A DNA stretch of 64,000 nt from FEN-1219 sp964503125. Its GTDB lineage: Bacteria; Pseudomonadota; Gammaproteobacteria; Steroidobacterales; Rariloculaceae. Where the stretch lies: the NCBI GenBank assembly GCA_964503125.1, contig CAZCZE010000052.1, positions 1 to 64,000 of the forward strand, read 5' to 3'. Both the position numbers and the translations under genes were made by a program. The notes below the pieces were generated by a model, which ran no database searches, was not told the origin of the DNA, and saw nothing but the letters and a program-made list of their open reading frames with translations. Below, in pieces: positions 1 to 7,391 of this stretch. Within the stretch, counting starts at the first letter, position 1, and the number at the start of each line of letters is the position of its first letter.

Positions 1-1126
1 CCGGCGACTCGTAGGGGAAGGCCGTATCGTCGTAGGTCGCCTGGAGCCGTGCGCGCACGAGCCGCAGAAACACACGGTAGGGCATTTGTCGGTGCCGTGC
101 CGGCACGGAGTGCGCGGCCTGAGGGAAGTGCGCGGCGTAAAGTTTCGACTTCTCGAGTAGATCTTCTGCGATACCGACCCGCGTCTCGTTCTGGCTCAGG
201 TGCTTCGCAAGCTCGCGACACTCGTTGTAATAGAGGTCGAGCACCAAGGATCGATGGCGGGCGAGCGTCTCGCGCATGCTCTTGGCGGTCACGTTAGGGT
301 TGCCGTCCATGTCGCCGCCGACCCAGGACGAGAACCGGACGACGGTCGGTGCGCGCAGCCGCACTCCGCGATCGACGAAGGTCTCGGAAAGAGCGCTTTC
401 GAGGCTTTCGTAAAACGGCGGAATCATCCTGTAGAGAACGTCGGTGAGGAAGAACAGCACGTGCTCCGCTTCGTCGCCGAGCTTCATCCGCTCGCCGGGG
501 TACTCCTCCGTTTGCCAACCCGTCGTCATCTCGAGCCGGATGCGGCCGAGGGTCGCCGAGTACTCCTGCGGCGTCATAAACGGGTTCAGCATCTCGACGA
601 GGTGACGTGCGAGGTTCTGCTGCTTGCGAAGCAGTGTGCGGCGCGTGACTTCTGTCGGATGTGCGGTGAAGACGGGCTCGATGCAGGCTCTTCCGATCGC
701 CTCTTCGATCTCGGCGGCGCCGACTCCCGCCGACTTCAGCCGCTGCAGAACGTCGAGGAAACCGAGCGGCTGAGGTTTCGAGGCGTCCTGCGCGTATTCC
801 CGGCGGCGTCGGATGCGATGCACCTTCTCGGCCATGTTGACCATTTGAAAGTAGGTCGAGAACGCGCGGATGAAGTCGCGCGCCGTGCTCGGCGCGAGCG
901 CGCCGAGCAAGGCCTTGAGCTCGTCGTAGGCCGCCTGGTCGCCCTCGCGATGCGCAATCGCGAGCTTGCGCGCCGTCTCGACGAGGTCGAACAGCGCCTC
1001 TCCGCCTTGCTCGCGTACGAGCTCGCCGACGAGCTCACCGAGGCGGTGGACGTCCTCGCGCAACGCGCGGTCCTTCTCGGCGAAAAAGATGTTGGCGCGG
1101 ACAGTGCGGGAGGTGGGTGCAGACAT
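1..1126 (-). CDS. ppc: Phosphoenolpyruvate carboxylase, N-terminal part (gene runs off the window)
   Basis: Cytoplasmic anaplerotic enzyme that carboxylates phosphoenolpyruvate to oxaloacetate. Translation from the ATG at 1126 gives 375 residues without a stop up to the window edge; the full family length is about 900, so roughly the C-terminal 60% lies outside. Seen directly: the VFTAHPTEVTRRT motif near residues 152-164, matching the catalytic-histidine motif of PEPC, and WVGGDMDGNPNV near residue 270, matching the conserved GGDxDGNP block. The N-terminus (MSAPTSRTVRANIFF) fits the family, so the start is credible. A small gene of unknown function lies 74 bp upstream on the same strand. Family assignment is secure from the motifs. 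Confidence 0.95.
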   Translation of the reverse strand, partial: MSAPTSRTVRANIFFAEKDRALREDVHRLGELVGELVREQGGEALFDLVETARKLAIAHREGDQAAYDELKALLGALAPSTARDFIRAFSTYFQMVNMAEKVHRIRRRREYAQDASKPQPLGFLDVLQRLKSAGVGAAEIEEAIGRACIEPVFTAHPTEVTRRTLLRKQQNLARHLVEMLNPFMTPQEYSATLGRIRLEMTTGWQTEEYPGERMKLGDEAEHVLFFLTDVLYRMIPPFYESLESALSETFVDRGVRLRAPTVVRFSSWVGGDMDGNPNVTAKSMRETLARHRSLVLDLYYNECRELAKHLSQNETRVGIAEDLLEKSKLYAAHFPQAAHSVPARHRQMPYRVFLRLVRARLQATYDDTAFPYESP

Positions 1127-1200
1127 CGGCGTGGCCTTGGGCTTGCAGTGTAGCGCTTCGCGCTCCGGCCGCGCCGTAGCGCGGCCGGGAGCCCGTCGCG

Positions 1201-1431
1201 TTAGTCGCCGTACGCGAGCTCGTTCATCTTCTCGGCGAAATGCGACCAGTCGAGCTTTTTGCTCTTCTTGCGATTCTTGCCCCACCAGAACAACGAGCCT
1301 CGGCCGATTTCGAGCTGGCCGAGCTTCTCGCCGTCGGCCAGGATCACGAGGTGTAAAGACGACTTGGCGCGCACGAGCTCGATGTTGTCAATTGCGGCCA
1401 AGACTTCGTGCTTGCGGTGCATTTTGCCCAT
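1201..1431 (-). CDS. Small basic conserved-looking protein, 76 aa, unknown function
   Basis: A longer open frame exists, but the likely start is the ATG at 1431 (MGKMHRKHEV), preceded by AAAGGG at a suitable distance. The protein is soluble-looking. A middle part rich in beta-type residues (LHLVILADGEKLGQLEIGRG) leads into FWWGKNRKKSKKLDWSHF. No enzyme motif is recognised. It lies 74 bp upstream of ppc on the same strand and may share its transcript. I do not recognise the family; function is not assigned. Confidence 0.6.
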   Translation of the reverse strand: MGKMHRKHEVLAAIDNIELVRAKSSLHLVILADGEKLGQLEIGRGSLFWWGKNRKKSKKLDWSHFAEKMNELAYGD

Positions 1432-1480
1432 AGGTAACCCTTTCGAACCCACGGTCTTCGTTTGTTCAGCCGCTCGCGGC

Positions 1481-1510
1481 TTGACGCCCACGGAGGCGCC
1501 CGGAGATACT
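1481..1510 (+). promoter_or_regulatory. Candidate sigma-70 promoter of the trp operon
   Basis: TTGACG (1481-1486) and GATACT (1505-1510) are separated by 18 bp, a reasonable -35/-10 pair. The expected transcription start (about 1517) falls only one or two bases before the trpL start codon at 1519, so the leader peptide would be translated from an essentially leaderless end. This is inference from spacing only. Confidence 0.5.
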
Positions 1511-1518
1511 GCCAGGCC

Positions 1519-1599
1519 ATGAGCGGACTGCGTAATCATCCTGCCTGCAATGGCCGCTGGTGGCGAGTCTCGCCGGCGAAGCGGGTAGTGCGCGCGTAG
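1519..1599 (+). CDS. trpL: trp operon leader peptide, 26 aa with tandem Trp codons
   Basis: A 26-codon frame from the ATG at 1519 to TAG at 1597 contains two consecutive TGG codons (residues 14-15, bases 1558-1563) and ends just upstream of a terminator hairpin and trpE. Tandem Trp codons inside the first arm of alternative RNA hairpins are the hallmark of ribosome-mediated trp attenuation. When charged tRNA-Trp is scarce the ribosome stalls at the TGGs and the antiterminator forms. The peptide is rich in Arg and otherwise unremarkable. The predicted promoter places its ATG almost at the mRNA 5' end, as known for the leaderless trpL of some alphaproteobacteria. Confidence 0.85.
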   Translation: MSGLRNHPACNGRWWRVSPAKRVVRA

Positions 1600-1641
1600 T
1601 AGACTTTCGTCCTCTCGATCTTTGAGCAGACCCATCTTCGC
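1554..1641 (+). promoter_or_regulatory. trp attenuator: pause hairpin and antiterminator
   Basis: Arm 1 and arm 2: CCGCT (1554-1558) pairs with AGCGG (1580-1584), and inside it GGCGA (1562-1566) pairs with TCGCC (1570-1574); the Trp codons lie in arm 1. Arm 2 and arm 3: GCGAAG (1576-1581) pairs with CTTCGC (1636-1641), and GGGT (1583-1586) pairs with ACCC (1630-1633). The 2:3 pairing uses the 5' arm of the terminator, so it excludes termination. A ribosome stalled at 1558-1563 would mask arm 1 and free arm 2, which is the expected logic. Pairings were read directly; energies were not computed. Confidence 0.8.
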
Positions 1642-1669
1642 GAGTACCGGAGATGGGTTTTTTGTTTTT
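1630..1669 (+). terminator. Rho-independent attenuator terminator before trpE
   Basis: Stem 1630-1640 (ACCCATCTTCG) pairs with 1648-1658 (CGGAGATGGGT), 11 pairs including one G-T, around a 7-base loop. It is followed at once by T6-G-T5 (1658-1669). It lies 32 bp before the trpE start and after the trpL stop. Confidence 0.9.
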
Positions 1670-1700
1670 GGAGACCGTAGAAGCCTAGAGCAGACGAAGC

Positions 1701-3086
1701 ATGGAGTCACCGTTCGACATTGCCGCCGATCTCGATACCCCGGTATCGGCGTACATGAAGCTCAAGGCCTTCGGCCCGTGTTTTCTGCTCGAAAGCGTCG
1801 AGAGCGGCGAGCGGCTCGCGCGCTATTCGTTCATCGGCTTAGGGCGCGCGCTCGCGATCGAGCTTTATGCCGATCGGCTCACCGTGAACGGCAAGGCGCA
1901 GCCTCGGCCGCTGAGCCTCGCGGAATGGTTTGCGCTCATGCGCGGCGCGGTCGAGGGCGCACCGCTCCTGAAGCCCCAGCTCGACGACATTCCGTTCGAC
2001 GGCGGCCTCGTGGGTACCACGGGCTACGACGTCGTGCGCTTCTTCGAGCGGCTGCCGCCGAACCGCGCCGAGCTCGAAGGCCTGCCGCAGGCCCTGTACG
2101 TCGCGCCGAGCTCGCTGCTCGTGTTCGACCACCTCACGCGCCGCGTCGCGCTATTGCACGCGGGCTCCGAGCAGGAGCGTCAGGCGCTGCGCGCGCGAGT
2201 CGTCCAAGCGCTGCGCGGCGGGCTCGACGCGCAGGCCTTGCGGGGCCGGTTCACGAAGGCGCAAGCGAGCATGACCGAAGCCGAGCACCAGGCGGCCGTC
2301 ATCAAGGGCAAAGCGCACATCAAGGCCGGCGACATCTACCAGATCGTGCTGTCGGTGCGCTTCGCGGGCCGCACCGACCTCGATCCGTTCCAGACCTATC
2401 GCGGCTTGCGGCTGCTCAATCCGTCGCCGTACATGTATTTCTTCGAGCTCGGCGACGTGCGTATCGCGGGCTCGTCGCCCGAGGCGCTCGTGCGGCTCGC
2501 CGGCAGGCAAGCGAGCTTGCGGCCGATCGCCGGCACTCGGCCGCGCGGCGCGACGGCCGGGCACGACTTGGCGCTCGAGCACGAGCTGCTCGCCGATCCG
2601 AAAGAGAATGCCGAGCACGTCATGCTCGTCGATCTCGCGCGCAACGACCTCGGCCGCGTGGCGAGCTCGGGCTCGGTGCACGTCGATCCCTATCGGCGCA
2701 TCGAGCGCTATAGCCACGTCATGCACATCGTGAGCGGTGTGCAGGGCTTGCTCGCGCCCGAACGCGACGCGTTCGATTTGTTCGCGGCGGCGTTCCCGGC
2801 CGGCACGCTCGTCGGCGCGCCCAAGGTCCGCGCGATGCAGCTCATCGCAGAGCTCGAGCCCACGGGGCGCGGACTCTACGGCGGCACCGTCGGCTACTTC
2901 GCCAAGAACGGCAACATGGATCAGGCCATCACCATCCGCACCATCGTGTTCAACGGCGACGAGTACAGCTTCCAGGCGGGCGGCGGCATCGTCGCCGACA
3001 GCGTGCCCGTCACCGAATACCAAGAGGTGATGGCGAAGAGCGCCATCTTGAGGCGTGCGCTCGAGCTCGCGGAGGAAGGACTATGA
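1701..3086 (+). CDS. trpE: Anthranilate synthase component I
   Basis: Chorismate-binding subunit that, with TrpG, makes anthranilate in the first committed step of tryptophan synthesis. The 461-residue protein has the N-terminal feedback domain (DLDTPVSAYMKLK) and the C-terminal chorismate domain: GDIYQIVLSVRF, GSSPEALVRL, IAGTRPRG, DLARNDLGRV, FPAGTLVGAPKVRAM, GGGIVADS. It is somewhat shorter at the N-terminus than many TrpE proteins because the ATG at 1701 follows the attenuator closely. The stop overlaps the trpG start (ATGA). It is controlled by the trpL attenuator upstream; allosteric inhibition by Trp is expected from the family. Confidence 0.97.
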   Translation: MESPFDIAADLDTPVSAYMKLKAFGPCFLLESVESGERLARYSFIGLGRALAIELYADRLTVNGKAQPRPLSLAEWFALMRGAVEGAPLLKPQLDDIPFDGGLVGTTGYDVVRFFERLPPNRAELEGLPQALYVAPSSLLVFDHLTRRVALLHAGSEQERQALRARVVQALRGGLDAQALRGRFTKAQASMTEAEHQAAVIKGKAHIKAGDIYQIVLSVRFAGRTDLDPFQTYRGLRLLNPSPYMYFFELGDVRIAGSSPEALVRLAGRQASLRPIAGTRPRGATAGHDLALEHELLADPKENAEHVMLVDLARNDLGRVASSGSVHVDPYRRIERYSHVMHIVSGVQGLLAPERDAFDLFAAAFPAGTLVGAPKVRAMQLIAELEPTGRGLYGGTVGYFAKNGNMDQAITIRTIVFNGDEYSFQAGGGIVADSVPVTEYQEVMAKSAILRRALELAEEGL

Positions 3087-3655
3087 GCGTCCGGCTGCTG
3101 CTCATCGACAACTACGACTCCTTTACCTACAACCTCGTGCAGGCGTTCCTCGTGCTTGAGGCCGAGGTGCTCGTCTATCGCAACGACGCGCTGACCGTGG
3201 CCGAGGCGACGAAGCTCAAGCCCACGCACCTCGCGATCTCGCCGGGCCCGGGCCGTCCCGACGACGCAGGAGTGTCGCTCGCGATGATCGGCGCGTTCGC
3301 CGGCAAGATCCCCGTGCTCGGCGTCTGCTTGGGGCACCAGAGCATCGTCCAGCACTTCGGCGGCGAGATCATCGGTGCCGCGGCGCTCATGCACGGCAAG
3401 ACGTCGCTCGTGCAGCACGACGGCCACACGCTCTACCGCGGCCTCACGAACCCGTTCGAGGTCGGCCGTTATCACTCGCTTGCCGCGAACCGCGAGAAGA
3501 TGCCCGACGACCTCGTCGTCACGGCCCGCACGACCGACGGCGAGATCATGGGCGTGCGCCACCGCACGCTCGCCGTCGAAGGCGTGCAGTTCCACCCCGA
3601 GAGCGTGCTCACGCCCGAAGGGCCCAAGTTGCTCGCGAACTTCCTCTATCCATGA
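3083..3655 (+). CDS. trpG: Anthranilate synthase component II (glutamine amidotransferase)
   Basis: Class I glutamine amidotransferase of 190 residues that supplies ammonia to TrpE. Visible motifs: LLIDNYDSFTYNLVQ at the N-terminus, SPGPGRP, the nucleophile elbow GVCLGHQ with catalytic Cys, and GVQFHPES carrying His and Glu of the triad. The ATG overlaps the trpE stop by 4 bases and the TGA overlaps the trpD ATG, so translation is probably coupled. Many bacteria use such a subunit for both tryptophan and folate synthesis; no pabB is present here. Confidence 0.96.
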   Translation: MSVRLLLIDNYDSFTYNLVQAFLVLEAEVLVYRNDALTVAEATKLKPTHLAISPGPGRPDDAGVSLAMIGAFAGKIPVLGVCLGHQSIVQHFGGEIIGAAALMHGKTSLVQHDGHTLYRGLTNPFEVGRYHSLAANREKMPDDLVVTARTTDGEIMGVRHRTLAVEGVQFHPESVLTPEGPKLLANFLYP

Positions 3656-4683
3656 GCTTGACCCCCTCGCAACTGCTCGAGCGGCTGCTGCGCGGCGAGA
3701 GCCTCGACGAGCCGAGCGCGCACGGGCTGCTCACGCTCATGGCCGCGGGCGAGGTGGCGCCGGCGCTCGCGGGTGCGTTGCTCGCGGCGCTTCGGCAGAA
3801 GGGCGAGACGGCCGACGAGATCCGCGGCTTCGCGACCGCCATGCGCGCGCTCGCGCGCAAACCCGCGATCGCGCCGGGCCCCCACGTCGACATCGTCGGC
3901 ACGGGCGGCGACGGCTCGCAGAGCTTGAACCTGTCGACGGGCGCTTCGTTGCTCGCGGCCGCGTGCGGGCTATCCGTCGTCAAGCACGGCAATCGCTCGG
4001 TGTCGAGCAAGAGCGGCAGCGCCGACGTGCTCGCGGCGCTCGGCTTGCCCGTCCCGCTCGATGAGACGGCCGCGGGCGCCTGCCTCGCCCGCTGCGGCTT
4101 CACGTTCCTGTTCGCGCCGCACTACCACCCGGCGCTCAAGCACATCGGGCCCGTACGCCAAGCCCTCGGCGTGCGCACCGTGTTTAACATCTTAGGACCG
4201 CTCGCGAACCCGGCCGCGCCGCCATTCCACGTCATCGGCGCGTTCAGCGACACTGTGGCCGTGCGCATGGCCGACACGCTCGCGGGGCTGCCCATGACGC
4301 GCGCGTTCGTCGTGCACGGCGAGGCCGGTTGGGACGAAGCCACGCCGGCCGGACCGTTCGTCTGCTACGACGTGCGTCCCGGCCGCGTGCAGCGCACGAT
4401 CCGCGACCCGCTCGATGCGGGCATCGAGCGCTGCGCGCTCGCGGACCTGCGCGGCGACGACGCGGCGAGCAACGCCGCGCGCTTGCGCGAAGCGCTGCAG
4501 GGGCGCGACACGGCGGCGCATCGCGACGCCATCGTGCTCGGGTCCGCGCTCGCGCTGGAAGTCACCGGGGCGGAGCCCGACGCGCGCAGCGCCGTCGCCC
4601 GTGCGCGCAGCGCGCTTGCGAGCGGCGCGGGCGCTAAGCTCCTCGATGCGATTGCGGCGTTCGCCCAGGAGCTTGAGCCGTGA
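3652..4683 (+). CDS. trpD: Anthranilate phosphoribosyltransferase
   Basis: Transfers phosphoribose from PRPP to anthranilate. The 343-residue protein shows HVDIVGTGGDGSQSLNLSTG (glycine-rich PRPP/phosphate loop), KHGNRSVSSKSGSADVL (anthranilate/PRPP site) and HHPALKHIGPVRQALGVRT-like helix residues, with FNILGPLANPA. Length is normal. It overlaps trpG by 4 bases at ATGA and trpC by 4 bases at GTGA, making a tightly coupled trpG-trpD-trpC block. Confidence 0.96.
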   Translation: MSLTPSQLLERLLRGESLDEPSAHGLLTLMAAGEVAPALAGALLAALRQKGETADEIRGFATAMRALARKPAIAPGPHVDIVGTGGDGSQSLNLSTGASLLAAACGLSVVKHGNRSVSSKSGSADVLAALGLPVPLDETAAGACLARCGFTFLFAPHYHPALKHIGPVRQALGVRTVFNILGPLANPAAPPFHVIGAFSDTVAVRMADTLAGLPMTRAFVVHGEAGWDEATPAGPFVCYDVRPGRVQRTIRDPLDAGIERCALADLRGDDAASNAARLREALQGRDTAAHRDAIVLGSALALEVTGAEPDARSAVARARSALASGAGAKLLDAIAAFAQELEP

Positions 4684-5507
4684 CGTTTCTTACGCGCATG
4701 GCCGAGGCGAGCCGGGCGCGCGTGCGCGCCGCGCGCGCCGCCGAGAGCGAGGCCAAGCTCGAGAGTCGCGCGCTCGCGCAACCCAAGCCGCCGCCTCTCG
4801 CGCTCGACCGCTTCGACGTCATCGCCGAGCTCAAGCTGCACTCGCCGGCCGCGGGCGGCCTCGCGGCTCGCGACTTCGATCGCGGCGCGCACCTCGACGG
4901 CTACGCGCGCGGCGGCGCCGCGGCCGTTTCGGTGCTCACCGAGCCCACGGAGTTTCACGGCGAGCTTAAGCACCTCGCCGACGCCGCAACGCGCTTGCGG
5001 CCGCTGCGCACGCCCGCGATGCGCAAAGACTTCCTCACCGACCCCTATCAAGTGCTCGAAGCGCGCGCCGCGGGTGCCTCCGGCGTGCTCGTGATCGTCA
5101 CGATGCTCGACGACGCGACCGTGCGCACGCTCGTCGATTGCGCGCAGCGTTGCGGATTGTTCGTGCTGCTCGAGGCGTTCGACCGCGCCGACCTCGAGCG
5201 CCTCGAATCCTTCGACCGGCCGACCGCACCAGACGCACCACCGCTACTGGCAGGGATTAACTGCCGCGATCTGCGCGATCTTACCGTGCGCTTCGCGCGC
5301 TTCGCCGAGCTCGCGCCGCACTTGCCCCGGCACTTGGCCGCAGTCGCCGAAAGCGGCATCGCCACCGCCGCCGACGTGCGCGTTCTGGTCGAGGCCGGCT
5401 ACCGGCTCGCGCTCGTGGGCTCGGCGCTCATGCGCGCAGGCGATCCCGCCGCGGCGCTCGCCGAGTTGATCGCCGCGGGCCGCGCCACTTTCGCGAGGAA
5501 GCACTGA
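4680..5507 (+). CDS. trpC: Indole-3-glycerol-phosphate synthase
   Basis: TIM-barrel enzyme closing the indole ring from the carboxyphenylamino deoxyribulose phosphate intermediate. The 275-residue protein starts at a GTG inside the trpD stop (GTGA). Visible motifs: VIAELKLHSPAAG (here KLHSPA replaces the more common KxxSPS), VSVLTEPTEFHG, MRKDFLTDPYQVLEARAAGA, LLAGINCRDL and VAESGI. It is a stand-alone TrpC, not fused to TrpF, which follows one base after its stop. Slight divergence in the first phosphate loop does not alter the assignment. Confidence 0.95.
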   Translation: MTFLTRMAEASRARVRAARAAESEAKLESRALAQPKPPPLALDRFDVIAELKLHSPAAGGLAARDFDRGAHLDGYARGGAAAVSVLTEPTEFHGELKHLADAATRLRPLRTPAMRKDFLTDPYQVLEARAAGASGVLVIVTMLDDATVRTLVDCAQRCGLFVLLEAFDRADLERLESFDRPTAPDAPPLLAGINCRDLRDLTVRFARFAELAPHLPRHLAAVAESGIATAADVRVLVEAGYRLALVGSALMRAGDPAAALAELIAAGRATFARKH

Positions 5508-5508
5508 G

Positions 5509-6144
5509 ATGTTCGTCAAGATCTGCGGCATGAACAGTCCCGAGGCCGTCGCGGCGGCCGTCGAGGCCGGCGTCGACGCGCTGGGCTTCGTCTTCGCCGA
5601 ATCGCCGCGCGAGGTCACGGTCGAGCAGGCCAAAACGCTCTGTGCCGGCGTGCCCGCACACGTCGTGCGCATCGCCGTCATGCGCCATCCGCACAAGGAG
5701 CATTGGCAGCGCGTCGTCGAGGCGTTCCAGCCGAACTGGCTCCAGACCGACGCCGAGGATTTCAAGTGGATCACGTTGCCGCCGGGCTGCGCGGCCCTGC
5801 CCGTCTACCGCGACAGCAACGCGCCCGCCGACAGCGACCTGCCCGATCGGCTGCTCTACGAAGGCACGCACTCGGGCAGCGGCCGCGTGGCCGACTGGGA
5901 CGAGGCGCACGGCCTCGCGCGCGTCGCCGAGGTGATCCTCGCGGGCGGGCTCACCGCCGATAACGTCGGCGATGCGATCCGCTTCGTGCGCCCCTGGGGC
6001 GTCGACGTGTCGAGCGGCGTCGAGCGCGAGCGCGGCGTCAAGGACCCGGCCAAGATCAAGGAATTCGTCGCCCGCGTCCGGGCGATCGACGTGGGTCTGG
6101 ATGTCCGCGGTAGAACATCGCATGGAGCAGATGTCGAGGTGTGA
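5509..6144 (+). CDS. trpF: Phosphoribosylanthranilate isomerase with repeat-derived C-terminus
   Basis: TIM-barrel isomerase between the TrpD and TrpC reactions. It starts MFVKICGMNSPEAV (family motif KxCG) and contains GFVFAESPR, LLYEGTHSGSGRVADW and LAGGLTADNV, followed by GVDVSSGVERERGVKD. The natural family end lies near residue 193 (FVARVRAIDV). The last 17 or so residues (GLDVRGRTSHGADVEV) are encoded by a copy of the 44-bp double-hairpin repeat that also occurs in trpA, read in the same frame. The tail is therefore probably an insertion-derived extension rather than part of the fold. Length is 211 residues. Confidence 0.94.
   Translation: MFVKICGMNSPEAVAAAVEAGVDALGFVFAESPREVTVEQAKTLCAGVPAHVVRIAVMRHPHKEHWQRVVEAFQPNWLQTDAEDFKWITLPPGCAALPVYRDSNAPADSDLPDRLLYEGTHSGSGRVADWDEAHGLARVAEVILAGGLTADNVGDAIRFVRPWGVDVSSGVERERGVKDPAKIKEFVARVRAIDVGLDVRGRTSHGADVEV
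6091..6136 (+). repeat. Diverged copy of the 44-bp double-hairpin repeat, coding for the TrpF C-terminus
   Basis: Aligns base for base with the trpA copy at 7420-7463. The second hairpin keeps its stem by compensatory change: ACATC (6115-6119) pairs with GATGT (6129-6133) where the trpA copy has GCAAC and GTTGC. The first hairpin keeps most pairs through G-T wobbles. It is read in the same reading frame as in trpA. Confidence 0.75.
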
Positions 6145-6146
6145 AG

Positions 6147-7391
6147 ATGGATACGCAAGAACGCGAAGCGCTGCTCGCGGCGTTGCTCGACGGGCGGTTA
6201 CCCGACGCGAACGGCCGATTCGGGCCGTTCGGCGGGCGCTACGTGCCCGAGACGTTGATGCCGGCCGTCGAGCGGCTCACGCACGGCGTGCAGCACATCC
6301 TGCCGTCGCCCGAGTTTCAGGCCACGCTCGGCCGCGAGCTCAAGTCGTGGTGCGGCCGGCCTACGGCGCTCACTCGCGTGCCCACCTTGGGCAAGCGCTG
6401 GGGCGCCGAGGTCTGGCTCAAGCGCGAGGACTTGGCGCACACGGGCGCGCACAAGATCAACAACGGCATCGGCCAGGCGCTGCTCGCGAAGGCGCTCGGC
6501 GCGAAACGCGTCGTCGCCGAGACGGGCGCGGGCCAGCACGGCGTCGCGGCGGCCGCGGCCTGCGCACGCGTCGGCTTGCCGTGCACGGTCTACATGGGCG
6601 AGATCGACGTGGCGCGGCAAGCGCCGAACGTCGACCGCATGCGCCGCTTCGGCGCGACCGTCGTCGCCGTGAAGTCGGGCGATCGCACGCTGCGCGCCGC
6701 GATCGACGAAGCCATTCGCGACTGGGTCTCCGATCCCGTCGGCACCTATTACTTGCTCGGCTCCGTGATCGGGCCGCATCCGTATCCTTATCTCGTGCGT
6801 CAGCTCCAGGCCGTCATCGGCCGCGAAGCGCGCGCCCAGATGCAGAGCGACGCGGGGGGGCTGCCCGACGCCGTGTTCGCGTGCGTCGGCGGCGGCAGCA
6901 ACGCGATCGGCCTCTTCCATGGCTTCCTCGCCGATCGCGGCGTGACGATCTTCGGCGTCGAGGCCGGCGGCCGCGGGCCCAAGCTCGGCGACCACTCGGC
7001 GACTTTGAGCTACGGCAAGCCCGGCGTGCTGCACGGCACGCACACGATGCTGCTCTACGACGAGCACGGCCAGATCCAGGAAACGCACTCGATCTCGGCG
7101 GGCCTCGACTATCCCGGCGTCGGCCCCGAGCACGCGCTGCTGCAAGCGATCGGCCGCGTCGAGTATGTCACGGCCAGCGACGACGAGACGCTCGCGGCGC
7201 TCGAGGAGCTCTGCTCGTCGGAGGGCATCCTGCCCGCGCTCGAGAGCTCGCACGCGCTCGCCGCGGCGAAACGCTGGGCCGCCAAGAACGCGGGCGCGCG
7301 CGTGCTCATCGGGCTCTCGGGCCGCGGCGACAAGGACATGCCGATCCTCGCGAAGTACCCCATGGAAAAGCGTGAACATGCTGCCGCGTGA
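6147..7391 (+). CDS. trpB: Tryptophan synthase beta subunit
   Basis: PLP enzyme condensing indole with serine. The ATG at 6147 was chosen because GAGG at 6135-6138 is ideally spaced; a GTG at 6141 overlapping the trpF stop is the alternative. Protein of 414 residues: FGPFGGRYVPETLMPA near the start, KREDLAHTGAHKINN with the PLP lysine, ETGAGQHGVA, CVGGGSNAIGLFH (phosphate loop), and ESSHALA near the C-terminus. It overlaps trpA by 14 bp. The sequence is the common TrpB1 type that works with TrpA. Confidence 0.96.
   Translation: MDTQEREALLAALLDGRLPDANGRFGPFGGRYVPETLMPAVERLTHGVQHILPSPEFQATLGRELKSWCGRPTALTRVPTLGKRWGAEVWLKREDLAHTGAHKINNGIGQALLAKALGAKRVVAETGAGQHGVAAAAACARVGLPCTVYMGEIDVARQAPNVDRMRRFGATVVAVKSGDRTLRAAIDEAIRDWVSDPVGTYYLLGSVIGPHPYPYLVRQLQAVIGREARAQMQSDAGGLPDAVFACVGGGSNAIGLFHGFLADRGVTIFGVEAGGRGPKLGDHSATLSYGKPGVLHGTHTMLLYDEHGQIQETHSISAGLDYPGVGPEHALLQAIGRVEYVTASDDETLAALEELCSSEGILPALESSHALAAAKRWAAKNAGARVLIGLSGRGDKDMPILAKYPMEKREHAAA

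Noticed and set aside
200..1153. A 317-codon plus-strand frame at the left end
   Set aside because: It is antisense to the ppc gene, whose TAHPTE and GGDxDGNP motifs read on the minus strand.
3429..3448. Sequence CTCTACCGCGG in trpG resembling part of the 44-bp repeat in reverse
   Set aside because: It encodes conserved TrpG residues (LYRGL) and lacks both hairpins, so the resemblance is chance.
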